8,182 nt of DNA from an uncultured Aquimarina sp. GTDB taxonomy: Bacteria > Bacteroidota > Bacteroidia > Flavobacteriales > Flavobacteriaceae. The stretch is taken from positions 1 to 8,182 of the forward strand of contig CALGNG010000264.1 of assembly GCA_937958735.1 (NCBI GenBank), written 5' to 3'. The notes below the pieces were generated by a model. It saw only the letters and a program-made list of their open reading frames with translations, was not told the origin of the DNA and searched no databases. Numbering within the stretch: the stretch's first letter is position 1; each line of letters opens with the position of its first letter. Positions 1 through 6,737 of this stretch are shown here, piece by piece. Made by a program: the position numbers and the translations under genes.

Positions 1-1040
1 GAGGTAGTGCTATTTTAATGTCGCATCTTGGTCGTCCAAAAGGAAAGCAAGAAGAATTTTCTTTACAACATATTGCAGAAAAAGTTCAAGAAATAATAGG
101 AGTACAGGTAAAAGTAGCTAAAGATTGTATTGGAGAAGAAGTAGAAGCTTTAGCCGCTGCATTAGAACCTGGAGAAGTCTTATTATTAGAAAACTTACGT
201 TACTACAGCGAAGAAACTGCTGGAGACAAAGATTTTGCTGAAAAATTATCCAAATTAGCAGACATCTATGTAAACGATGCTTTTGGTACGGCACACCGTG
301 CCCATGCTTCTACAACTATAGTAGCACAATTTTTTGATGAAAATAAATGTTTTGGAAGCCTATTAGCTAAAGAAATTGAAAGCATCCAAAAAGTATTAAA
401 AACTGGAGAAAAACCTATTACTGCAGTATTAGGAGGATCTAAAATATCTTCTAAAATTACTATTGTAGAAAATATTTTAGACAAAGTAGATCACCTAATT
501 ATTGGTGGTGGGATGAGTTATACTTTTATTAAAGCACAAGGAGGAAAGATTGGTATGTCTATCCACGAAGATGATAAAATGGAATTGGCTTTAGATATTT
601 TAAAGCAAGCTAAAGAAAAAGGAGTAGAAATACACTTACCTGTAGATGTTGTTGCGGTAGATGACTTTAGCAACGATGCTAAACAACAGTTTGTAGACAT
701 CTTTAACATTCCTGACGGATGGGAAGGTATTGACGCAGGTATAGAAACCCGTAAAAACTTTGATAAAGTAATCCAAGCTTCTAAAACAATTCTTTGGAAT
801 GGTCCTTTAGGTGTTTTTGAAATGGATAACTTTGCGAAAGGAACTATAGCTTTAGGAGACTCTATTGCAGAAGCTACTAAAAACGGAGCTTTTTCTCTTG
901 TAGGAGGTGGAGATTCTGTTGCTGCAGTAAAGCAATTTGGTTTCGAAGAAAAAGTAAGTTATGTATCTACTGGTGGTGGTGCCATGTTAGAAAGCTTAGA
1001 AGGAAAAACACTTCCTGGTATCCAAGCTATTTTAAGTTAA
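1..1040 (+). CDS. pgk: Phosphoglycerate kinase, 5' end missing
   Basis: Phosphoglycerate kinase makes ATP from 1,3-bisphosphoglycerate and ADP in cytoplasmic glycolysis. The frame is open from the window edge (first whole codon at base 3), and GSAIL precedes the internal Met of MSHLGRPKG. The true start is therefore upstream: about 345 residues are visible of a family norm near 395, so roughly 50 N-terminal residues are off the window. Visible motifs in order are the substrate loop [29 protein letters not shown], the hinge and C-terminal domain start around [23 protein letters not shown] (795-821), the nucleotide-binding GGGDS (903-917) and STGGGA (966-983) followed by LEGKTLPGI near the C-terminus. 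GGGDS replaces the more common GGGDT, a conservative change. The gene ends in TAA and is closed by a strong terminator, so it is not cotranscribed with the next gene. Identification is essentially certain. Confidence 0.98.
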   Translation, partial: GSAILMSHLGRPKGKQEEFSLQHIAEKVQEIIGVQVKVAKDCIGEEVEALAAALEPGEVLLLENLRYYSEETAGDKDFAEKLSKLADIYVNDAFGTAHRAHASTTIVAQFFDENKCFGSLLAKEIESIQKVLKTGEKPITAVLGGSKISSKITIVENILDKVDHLIIGGGMSYTFIKAQGGKIGMSIHEDDKMELALDILKQAKEKGVEIHLPVDVVAVDDFSNDAKQQFVDIFNIPDGWEGIDAGIETRKNFDKVIQASKTILWNGPLGVFEMDNFAKGTIALGDSIAEATKNGAFSLVGGGDSVAAVKQFGFEEKVSYVSTGGGAMLESLEGKTLPGIQAILS

Positions 1041-1068
1041 AACCCCATTATAAGACAATAAATATTTT

Positions 1069-1104
1069 AAAAAGGCTGTTTTCTTTAGATAACAGCCTTT
1101 TTTT
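1069..1104 (+). terminator. Intrinsic terminator of pgk
   Basis: A perfect 12-bp stem (AAAAAGGCTGTT at 1069-1080 with AACAGCCTTTTT at 1091-1102) closes a 10-base loop and runs into a T tract (1098-1104). It lies 28 bases after the pgk stop codon and before the promoter-like element of the next gene. The A-rich left arm means it could also work weakly on the other strand. Confidence 0.9.
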
Positions 1105-1119
1105 ATGTAAAAACCATAA

Positions 1120-1127
1120 TATCTTTG
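1120..1127 (+). promoter_or_regulatory. Candidate -7 promoter element for the mltD-DUF4837-tex operon
   Basis: TATCTTTG is an exact match to the Bacteroidota -7 consensus TAnnTTTG. It sits just after the pgk terminator and 30 bases before the start codon at 1158. A -33 TTTG is not clear: the T-rich stretch at 1098-1104 lies at about the right distance. The predicted start of transcription near 1133 would leave a leader of about 25 bases. This is a consensus match only. Confidence 0.55.
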
Positions 1128-1157
1128 CCATTATCTTAACTAAGATTTAATTAATTT

Positions 1158-2843
1158 ATGTCCCTTATAAAATCATTTTATTTAATTCTATTTTCTGTAT
1201 TTTTCTCTCAGTTAGTCACCGCTCAAGACACTATTTTTTTACCTTCGACTATAAAAAAAATAAATACTCTTAAAAAAGAGATCAAAGCAGACTCGCTATC
1301 AGCAATATTAAAAACCGTAGTAGAAAAAAAAATACCACTTTCTAAAAAAGATAGCCTATCTGTTCCTATAGAGCAATCCAATACCAGCCTAAAAGACACT
1401 CTTAGTCTTCTTTCCCATAAAAAAACAGAAAAAGAACAACTTAAAAATGTAAAAATAACTACCGATTTTAGCTCCAAATTACAAGACAATATTGTACTAG
1501 AAAAATTTGACGAAAAATGGAAGCAAGAGCTTATAAATCATGGTTTGTTTGATAGTATCCAAAAAACTATTGATAACCAACAGTATACCGGAGTCGTATA
1601 CAACGCTAATTTATCCACCGAAACTTTAAAGCAACATCTAAAAGAACTAGATGCCCGCACTCCCTTTAATGTAACCTATAACCCATCTTTAGAAAGTGTA
1701 ATTCGTAATTTTCTAAAAAATAGGCACCAATCTATGGAGCGCCTAATGTCTTTAAGTAATTATTATTTCCCTTTATTTGAACAGGTTTTGGATCAATACG
1801 ATCTACCTTTAGAAATAAAATATTTAGCCATTGTAGAATCTGCCTTAAAACCTAGAGCAAAATCTAGGGTTGGAGCTACTGGCTTGTGGCAATTTATGTT
1901 TAGTACAGGTAAAATGTATGGCCTGGATGTAAGCTCTTATGTAGACGAGCGTATGGATCCTATAAAAGCTACCGAGGCTGCTGCAAAATATCTATCTAAA
2001 TTATACGAAATTTTTGGAGATTGGGATTTAGCTTTAGCTGCTTATAACTCTGGCCCAGGTAATGTAAGCAAAGCTATTCGTAGAAGTGGTGGCTATACTA
2101 ATTACTGGAATATCCGCCCATACTTACCTAGAGAAACTGCGGGGTACTTACCTGCTTTTTTAGCAACTATGTATGTTTTTGAATTTGCTAATAAACATGA
2201 TTTTAAACCTAAACACACTAATTTTAAGTATTTTGAAACCGATACTGTTCAAATAAAAAAACAAATTTCTTTAGATCAAGTAGCCGAGGTTTTAGACGAA
2301 GAAATAGAAATGCTACAGTTTTTAAACCCGCAATACAAACTAGATATTATCCCGTTTATAAAAGACGAGCACTATACGCTTCGCCTACCTTACAGTAGAG
2401 TAGGTCCTTTTGTTGCTAACGAAGAGGCTATTTATAATAAAGCTACCGAAGAATTTAATAAAAAAGAAAAAGTTTTACCCCAATTTTTTGAAATAGATAA
2501 AAAAGTAAGGTACCGCGTTAGAAGTGGCGATTATCTGGGTTTAATTGCTCGCAAATTTGGAGTTAGAGTATCCGATATAAAAAAATGGAATGGACTCCGA
2601 AACAATAATATTGGCATAGGAAAACGCCTAAGCATTTATCCTCGTAAAATTCCAAAAAATGCCTCTGGAATATCTTCGAAATCTACGAATTCCAAAAAAT
2701 CAAATACTTATATTGTATCATCTGGAGATTCTCTTTGGAAAATCTCTAAAAAATTTGGAGTTAGTGTAACTAACTTAAAAAAATGGAATCGTATTTCTGG
2801 AACTTCTTTAAAGCCCGGAATGCATTTAAAATTAAAAGAATAA
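1158..2843 (+). CDS. mltD: Exported MltD-type lytic transglycosylase with two LysM domains
   Basis: A peptidoglycan lytic transglycosylase (GH23, SLT fold) that would cleave MurNAc-GlcNAc bonds in the periplasm and leave 1,6-anhydro ends. Residues 1-22 form a signal peptide ending VTA|QD, without a lipobox. Residues 24-115 are a Lys/Ser/Leu-rich linker with three D-S/T-L-S repeats (at D45, D65 and D80). The catalytic domain covers roughly 195-330. It carries VESALKP with catalytic Glu227, then KSRVGATGLWQFM, AAYNSGPGNV and the later helix ETAGYLPAFLA. Two LysM modules follow: 452-497 (begins YRVRSGDYL) and 518-561 (begins YIVSSGDSLW), the second reaching the C-terminus. This order (SLT, then tandem LysM) is that of E. 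coli MltD, although that enzyme is a lipoprotein and this one appears not to be. At 561 residues it is somewhat longer than E. coli MltD because of the linker. It is first in an operon with the DUF4837 gene and tex. The domain assignment is firm; the symbol is by architecture. Confidence 0.93.
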   Translation: MSLIKSFYLILFSVFFSQLVTAQDTIFLPSTIKKINTLKKEIKADSLSAILKTVVEKKIPLSKKDSLSVPIEQSNTSLKDTLSLLSHKKTEKEQLKNVKITTDFSSKLQDNIVLEKFDEKWKQELINHGLFDSIQKTIDNQQYTGVVYNANLSTETLKQHLKELDARTPFNVTYNPSLESVIRNFLKNRHQSMERLMSLSNYYFPLFEQVLDQYDLPLEIKYLAIVESALKPRAKSRVGATGLWQFMFSTGKMYGLDVSSYVDERMDPIKATEAAAKYLSKLYEIFGDWDLALAAYNSGPGNVSKAIRRSGGYTNYWNIRPYLPRETAGYLPAFLATMYVFEFANKHDFKPKHTNFKYFETDTVQIKKQISLDQVAEVLDEEIEMLQFLNPQYKLDIIPFIKDEHYTLRLPYSRVGPFVANEEAIYNKATEEFNKKEKVLPQFFEIDKKVRYRVRSGDYLGLIARKFGVRVSDIKKWNGLRNNNIGIGKRLSIYPRKIPKNASGISSKSTNSKKSNTYIVSSGDSLWKISKKFGVSVTNLKKWNRISGTSLKPGMHLKLKE

Positions 2844-2848
2844 TTAAA

Positions 2849-3841
2849 ATGAAGCAATTATTAGGCGTATTATTTTGTGTTTCTATCTTAATCTCTTGCA
2901 AGAGCGAAATTTCTAAAGAACAAAAAAAAGCCATCTCGGAAGAAGGTGCCTATGCCAAATCTATAGGAAGGCTAAACCACCTTACCATACTTATGGACAA
3001 CCACCTGTGGGAAGGAAAACTAGGTGATGCCGTACGTAAAGTATTGGCTACAGGGGTAGAAGGCTTACCACAAGACGAGCCTTTATTTACCATTAAACAA
3101 ATGCCACAATCTGCTTTTAAAGGCTTTGTTAGTAAATCCAGGTGCTTTTTAACTTTTACAACAGGTAAAGAAAAGACTTTTACCTTTTCTAAAAACAAAT
3201 ACGCTAGACCACAAGTGGGCTTAACGGTTAGTGCTTATACCGATGACGAACTTATTGCCAATTTCCTAGAACATAAAACAGAAATTATAAATACGTTTAA
3301 AAAAACAGAAATAGCCCATGCACAAGGCCTTACTAAAGCCCATAAAGAAATAGAAGATTTAAAAAAACGCTTTGGATATACGTTAGATATCCCAGGAATC
3401 TACAGGGTAGCTAAAGAATCTGAAGATTTTATGTGGTATAGAAAAAATATACCTCAAGGAAGCTTAAACTTAGTGCTATACAATGTACCTAAAAGCACTT
3501 TTAAGGATAGCCTAAGTATTATCCAAAACGTAATTGCTTTACGTAACAAAATAGGGGGCGATAATATTCCTGTTAACGAAAATGGACGATTTATTACCGA
3601 AGAAGCTTTTTCTCCATTTTTAAAAAATGTGCAAATTGCCAACCATACTGCTTTTGAAACCCGTGGTACTTGGGAAGTAAAAAACCAATACATGGCAGGG
3701 CCATTTATTAATTATGTTATAGACGATAGAGAAAACGACCAATTTATAGTTTTAGAGGGTTTTGTATTTGCCCCAACTATTATGAAAAGGGACTATGTTT
3801 TTAAATTAGAAGCCATTATAAAAACCATACGTTTTAATTAG
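2849..3841 (+). CDS. DUF4837 family lipoprotein of unknown function
   Basis: A 330-residue protein that I recognise as DUF4837, an uncharacterised family of Bacteroidota. The frame extends upstream to 2783, but ATG 2849 is the better start: it gives a proper lipoprotein signal (MKQLLGVLFC..., lipobox LISC, lipidated Cys17) and lies 5 bases after the mltD stop, while 2783 would overlap mltD and put a charged stretch before the signal. The mature part begins with a Lys/Glu-rich segment, then the family signatures GRLNHLTILMDNHLWEG (residues 40-56) and GLPQDEPLF (72-80). Further on are YARPQVG, IPQGSLNLVLYNVP, a GTWEVKNQYMAGPF block and, close to the C-terminus, LEGFVFAP followed by KRDY and LEAIIK. 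No catalytic motif or membrane span after the signal is visible. It is probably anchored in an envelope membrane; which one and which face cannot be told. Its position between a cell-wall hydrolase and tex suggests, but does not show, an envelope role. The stop is one base from the next start. Confidence 0.9.
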   Translation: MKQLLGVLFCVSILISCKSEISKEQKKAISEEGAYAKSIGRLNHLTILMDNHLWEGKLGDAVRKVLATGVEGLPQDEPLFTIKQMPQSAFKGFVSKSRCFLTFTTGKEKTFTFSKNKYARPQVGLTVSAYTDDELIANFLEHKTEIINTFKKTEIAHAQGLTKAHKEIEDLKKRFGYTLDIPGIYRVAKESEDFMWYRKNIPQGSLNLVLYNVPKSTFKDSLSIIQNVIALRNKIGGDNIPVNENGRFITEEAFSPFLKNVQIANHTAFETRGTWEVKNQYMAGPFINYVIDDRENDQFIVLEGFVFAPTIMKRDYVFKLEAIIKTIRFN

Positions 3842-3842
3842 C

Positions 3843-5972
3843 ATGAATGCTGTAGATTTTATTACCAAAGCCTCTAGGCTATCTACCAATAATGTAGACC
3901 GCACGCTTAGATTATTACAAGATGGAGCCACCGTACCTTTTATATCTCGCTACCGTAAAGAAGCCACAGGAAATTTGGACGAAGTGGCCGTAGAGACTAT
4001 AAAAAAAAATTGGGAAGCCTTCCAACAATTAGAAAAACGCAAAGAATCTATTCTTAAAGCCTTAATAGAGCAAAACGTTTTATCCCAAAATTTAAAAGAA
4101 TCTATACACTCCTCCTCTACTTTAATACAGTTAGAGGATCTGTATTTACCCTTTAAGAAAAAGCGACAAACCAAAGCTACTATTGCTAGAGAAGCAGGCT
4201 TGGAACCGCTTGCCAAAATTATTATGGCACAACGGGAAACAAACATCGACTACCTCTCTACTACATATATAAAGGGAAAAATTACCTCTAAGGAAGAAGC
4301 CATTATTGGAGCACAACATATTATTGCAGAATGGGTAAGCGAGCACAAAGCTGTAAGGGTCCAATTAAGAGGGCTTTACGAGCGCAATGCAACCATTACT
4401 ACCAAAGTAGTTAAAGGAAAAGAAAAGGACGAAAAGTCTTTTGTTTACGAACCTTACTTTAACAGCTCTGAATCGTTAAAAAAATGTCCCTCCCACAGAA
4501 TGCTGGCTATGTTGCGCGCCGAAAAAGAAGGAATCGTACGCCTAAAAATAGTCGTAGATAAGGAAACCGCTTTGGATAAAATAACCCGCTATATTATTAG
4601 TTCTAATAATAATAATGTGTGTACTCCTATTATCCTAACTGCTATTTCCGACAGCTATACCCGTCTACTAACCCCATCTATAGCCACAGAAGCCTTACAA
4701 AACGCTAAACTTAGAGCAGATACTACTGCGATTAGTGTATTTACAGAAAATCTAAAGCAGTTACTGCTAGCAGCCCCGTTAGGCGAAAAACGCATTTTAG
4801 CTTTAGATCCTGGTTTTAAATCGGGCTGTAAATTGGTTTGTTTGGACGCCCAAGGGAATTTAGAGTATAACAATAACATCTATCCGCATGCCCCTCAAAA
4901 AAAGACAACAGAGGCTACAAAAAAGATTATCCATTTAGTAAAGACCTACCAGATAGAAGCTATCGCTATAGGTAATGGTACAGCTGCTAGAGAAACCGAA
5001 CATTTTGTACGCAACATTTCTTTTGATAGAGATATTGAAATATTTATGGTAAACGAGAGTGGTGCATCGATATACTCTGCCTCTCCTATTGCTAGAGCAG
5101 AATTTCCCGATTACGACGTTACTGTACGTGGGGCTGTTTCTATAGGTAGGCGTTTAGCCGACCCTTTAGCAGAACTGGTAAAAATTGACCCAAAATCTTT
5201 AGGTATAGGGCAATACCAACACGATGTAAAACAAGAGTTATTAAAACAAGAATTAGATACTACCGTAGAACGTTGTGTAAATACTGTGGGAATTAATGTA
5301 AACACGGCTAGCCAACCACTATTAAGTTATGTATCGGGTATTGGTCCTAAATTGGCTAAAAACATTGTGGATTTTAGAGCCAAAAATAATGGAATCACTT
5401 CTCGTAAGCAACTTAAAAAAGTAAAAGGTCTTGGCGCCAAAGCTTATGAGCAAAGTGCCGCTTTTTTGCGTATTAAAAATGCTAAAAACCCTTTAGACAA
5501 TTCGGCCATACATCCAGAAAGCTATCCTATTGTAGAAAAAATAGCAATGGATTTAAACACTACAGTTCAGAATTTAATAGGAAATAAAGCCCTAATAGAT
5601 ACTATTGCTGTTAAAGAGTATGTTTCTGACACTATAGGTGCCTTAACACTTAACGATATTAAAGAAGAATTAAAAAAACCTGGTTTGGATCCTAGAGCTT
5701 CTCTTAAGCGTTTTAGGTTTGACGAGTCTATAAAAAGTATTGCAGATCTAAAAACAGGAATGAAACTTCCTGGAATTGTAAACAACATTACCAATTTTGG
5801 CTGCTTTGTAGATATTGGTATTAAAGAAAGTGGGTTAATCCATGTTTCTAAGTTGGCTAATGCTTTTATTTCCGATGTAAACGAAATTGTAAAACTAAAC
5901 CAACAACTTCAAGTAACAGTATTACAAGTAGATGTAGATCGGAAACGCGTGCAGTTGTCTTTAATAGATTAA
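3843..5972 (+). CDS. tex: Tex, RNA-binding transcription accessory protein
   Basis: A 709-residue cytoplasmic nucleic-acid-binding protein of the Tex family, with transcription-related roles in other bacteria and homology to eukaryotic Spt6. The Tex N-terminal helical domain (about 1-190) has the signature YRKEATGNLDE at 37-47. A YqgF/RNase H-like domain starts at ILALDPGF (318 onward). A well-conserved Tex segment runs 411-462 (SASPIARAEFP, GRRLADPLAELVKIDP, GIGQYQHDV). A helix-hairpin-helix region covers 484-545 (NVNTAS, SGIGPKLAKNIV, VKGLGAKAYEQSAAFLRI). The C-terminal S1 domain is 639-708 (GMKLPGIVNNITNFGCFVDIG, ESGLIHVSKL). The length is shorter than the E. coli protein (about 770) but all domains are present. 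ATG 3843 is one base after the DUF4837 stop, pointing to one transcript and likely translational coupling. It is the last gene of the operon, followed at once by a strong hairpin terminator. Confidence 0.97.
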   Translation: MNAVDFITKASRLSTNNVDRTLRLLQDGATVPFISRYRKEATGNLDEVAVETIKKNWEAFQQLEKRKESILKALIEQNVLSQNLKESIHSSSTLIQLEDLYLPFKKKRQTKATIAREAGLEPLAKIIMAQRETNIDYLSTTYIKGKITSKEEAIIGAQHIIAEWVSEHKAVRVQLRGLYERNATITTKVVKGKEKDEKSFVYEPYFNSSESLKKCPSHRMLAMLRAEKEGIVRLKIVVDKETALDKITRYIISSNNNNVCTPIILTAISDSYTRLLTPSIATEALQNAKLRADTTAISVFTENLKQLLLAAPLGEKRILALDPGFKSGCKLVCLDAQGNLEYNNNIYPHAPQKKTTEATKKIIHLVKTYQIEAIAIGNGTAARETEHFVRNISFDRDIEIFMVNESGASIYSASPIARAEFPDYDVTVRGAVSIGRRLADPLAELVKIDPKSLGIGQYQHDVKQELLKQELDTTVERCVNTVGINVNTASQPLLSYVSGIGPKLAKNIVDFRAKNNGITSRKQLKKVKGLGAKAYEQSAAFLRIKNAKNPLDNSAIHPESYPIVEKIAMDLNTTVQNLIGNKALIDTIAVKEYVSDTIGALTLNDIKEELKKPGLDPRASLKRFRFDESIKSIADLKTGMKLPGIVNNITNFGCFVDIGIKESGLIHVSKLANAFISDVNEIVKLNQQLQVTVLQVDVDRKRVQLSLID

Positions 5973-5974
5973 AC

Positions 5975-6022
5975 AAAAAAGCTTCATTTATAAAGTATTC
6001 CCTTTACAAATGAAGCTTTTTT
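5975..6022. terminator. Bidirectional terminator between convergent tex and tatA
   Basis: The 21-base arms at 5975-5995 and 6002-6022 enclose a 6-base loop (TATTCC). The left arm starts with six A and the right arm ends with six T, so each strand's transcript has a U tract after the stem. The single mismatch is A5990 opposite C6007. In the + transcript this is an A.C mispair, while in the - transcript the same position is a G.U wobble, so the stem is unbroken there. It begins 2 bases after the tex stop. tatA ends 138 bases away on the other side, so it can serve both genes. Confidence 0.9.
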
Positions 6023-6062
6023 CTATTGTACTAGTCTTACCTTAAACTTATCTACCGACAAA

Positions 6063-6128
6063 TTTTAAAATTGCACCAGCTATTATGCTATTGGATACAA
6101 AATGCATTAGCATAACTAAATTTTAAAA
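6063..6128. repeat. Two-tier inverted repeat in the tex-tatA spacer
   Basis: An inner pair (TTATGCTA at 6083-6090, TAGCATAA at 6108-6115) has a 17-base loop. An outer A/T-only pair (TTTTAAAATT at 6063-6072, AATTTTAAAA at 6119-6128) surrounds it. The two tiers are separated by 10 bases on the left and 3 on the right. No T tract follows on either strand, so it is not a typical terminator. It could be a REP-like intergenic element or chance in AT-rich DNA; copies elsewhere in the genome would decide. Confidence 0.4.
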
Positions 6129-6143
6129 CATAGTACTACTTAA

Positions 6144-6167
6144 AAAAATAAGAAGTCTATTATTTTT
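6144..6167 (-). terminator. Weak A/T hairpin at the tatA stop codon
   Basis: AAAAATAA (6144-6151) and TTATTTTT (6160-6167) pair across an 8-base loop. Read on the minus strand, the stem overlaps the last codons and stop of tatA and is followed by a run of T (to 6142). The stem has no G-C pairs, so termination would be weak; the long stem at 5975-6022 is the more convincing end for tatA transcripts. Confidence 0.25.
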
Positions 6168-6354
6168 GTATTTTAGGTTCTGCCGCATCGTCTTCCTCAT
6201 CCTCTTTTGCTGCATTTTTAAATTCTTTAATTCCACTACCTAAACCACGCATTAATTCTGGGATTTTTCTTCCTCCAAAAAGTAACAGTACCACGACTAA
6301 TACAATAACTATTTGCTGTGGTCCTATCGCTAAAAACATATTATAAAGGCTCAT
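6160..6354 (-). CDS. tatA: Sec-independent protein translocase subunit TatA
   Basis: A small inner-membrane protein (64 residues) of the TatA/TatE family, which forms the passage for folded proteins with twin-arginine signals once TatC has bound them. The architecture is complete. A short N-terminus carries a polar Gln pair (13-14) at the edge of one membrane helix (about 15-26, nearly all Ile/Val/Leu). The FGG hinge (26-28) follows, then an amphipathic helix with the family signature [19 protein letters not shown] (30-48). The tail is acidic and soluble ([10 protein letters not shown]). Start 6354 gives five residues before an alternative Met6 (6339); either would yield a working protein. 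No tatB or tatC is adjacent; in Bacteroidota a TatA gene away from tatC is normal. It is convergent with tex and divergent from the PKS gene, so it is probably transcribed alone. Confidence 0.95.
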   Translation of the reverse strand: MSLYNMFLAIGPQQIVIVLVVVLLLFGGRKIPELMRGLGSGIKEFKNAAKEDEEDDAAEPKIQK

Positions 6355-6360
6355 ATCTTA

Positions 6361-6392
6361 AATTTGATATCCAAATTCAAAAAAATTTGAAT
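6361..6392 (-). repeat. Overlapping inverted repeats in the tatA leader
   Basis: Two palindromes share bases. AATTTG (6361-6366) pairs with CAAATT (6372-6377) around ATATC, and ATTCAAA (6375-6381) pairs with TTTGAAT (6386-6392) around AAAA. Because they share 6375-6377 they cannot both form fully. They lie between the predicted tatA promoter and its start codon. An operator or a folded leader is possible; AT-rich background makes chance a real alternative. Confidence 0.35.
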
Positions 6393-6402
6393 GATTTCTC
6401 TA

Positions 6403-6410
6403 CAAAGTTA
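6403..6410 (-). promoter_or_regulatory. Candidate -7 promoter element for tatA
   Basis: Read on the minus strand this is TAACTTTG, an exact TAnnTTTG match. It lies 48 bases before the tatA start codon, giving a leader of about 40 bases. A weak -33 candidate (TTTA, 6436-6433 on the minus strand) is at a plausible distance. This is a consensus match only. Confidence 0.45.
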
Positions 6411-6674
6411 CTAAGAAATAAGAATAACTGGTTAAATACTTCACTTTTTGTAAACATAATTAATAGAAAAAATAAATTATATATCTATTAATAAAAAAAT
6501 AAATTGAAATAACGTGCTATTATATACTCTTAAATTCTATTTCTAACATTCCCTTTACTTATAGACGTTCTTAAACTAAACCGCTACTTTATAAGTAGTA
6601 TATGCCTTTTTAAGGTTATAAAGATAGCCATTACAATGCCCTATTTTTAGATAGAAAAAATATATTATTAATGC

Positions 6675-6724
6675 CAATAGCAAAACAATGTTTTGCCTTT
6701 ATTGTTGTTTAATAATAAACAACA
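6675..6724 (+). promoter_or_regulatory. Tandem hairpins in the PKS gene leader
   Basis: The first hairpin has a perfect 7-bp stem GCAAAAC/GTTTTGC (6680-6686, 6690-6696) with loop AAT. It is extended by CAATA/TATTG (6675-6679, 6700-6704) across a 3-base bulge. The second has a perfect 9-bp stem TGTTGTTTA/TAAACAACA (6703-6711, 6716-6724) with loop ATAA. The outer part of hairpin 1 and hairpin 2 share bases 6703-6704. AACAAT (6684-6689) can instead pair with ATTGTT (6701-6706), so alternative folds exist. There is no T tract, so it is not a plain terminator. Ending 13 bases before the start codon, it may be a protein operator or a translation-controlling leader. Confidence 0.5.
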
Positions 6725-6737
6725 CAAATAAAAAAAT

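Larger units (their letters stand above)
6355..6737. other. Divergent intergenic spacer between tatA and the PKS gene
   Basis: This 383-bp stretch shows no convincing gene. It is very AT-rich (6450-6500 is almost pure A/T). From left to right it holds inverted repeats in the tatA leader, a tatA promoter match, a short perfect palindrome (CTACTT-TAT-AAGTAG, 6584-6598), and a poor -7-like TATTTTTA (6642-6649, one mismatch to TAnnTTTG and no clear -33). Two strong hairpins then lie just before the PKS start. No exact TAnnTTTG was found on the + strand, so how the PKS gene is transcribed remains open. Confidence 0.6.

Noticed and set aside
18..1040. pgk starting at ATG 18
   Set aside because: This Met is inside the conserved [11 protein letters not shown] segment; the frame is open to the window edge and the first ~50 family residues are missing, so the gene is partial rather than short.
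2783..2848. Longer start for the DUF4837 gene at ATG 2783
   Set aside because: It would overlap the mltD reading frame by 61 bases and place a charged stretch in front of a clear lipoprotein signal; ATG 2849 gives a normal signal with the lipobox at the right distance.
266..5794. Other minus-strand open frames of 63-98 residues opposite pgk, mltD, the DUF4837 gene and tex
   Set aside because: All lie antisense to well-supported conserved genes, show no family resemblance and have no start context.
6450..6540. AT-rich stretch as a replication origin or iteron region
   Set aside because: No repeated iterons, DnaA-box cluster or replication gene is present; the richness in A/T alone is not evidence.
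6703..6724. Hairpin before the PKS gene as an intrinsic terminator
   Set aside because: No T tract follows on either strand; the downstream bases on + are A-rich.
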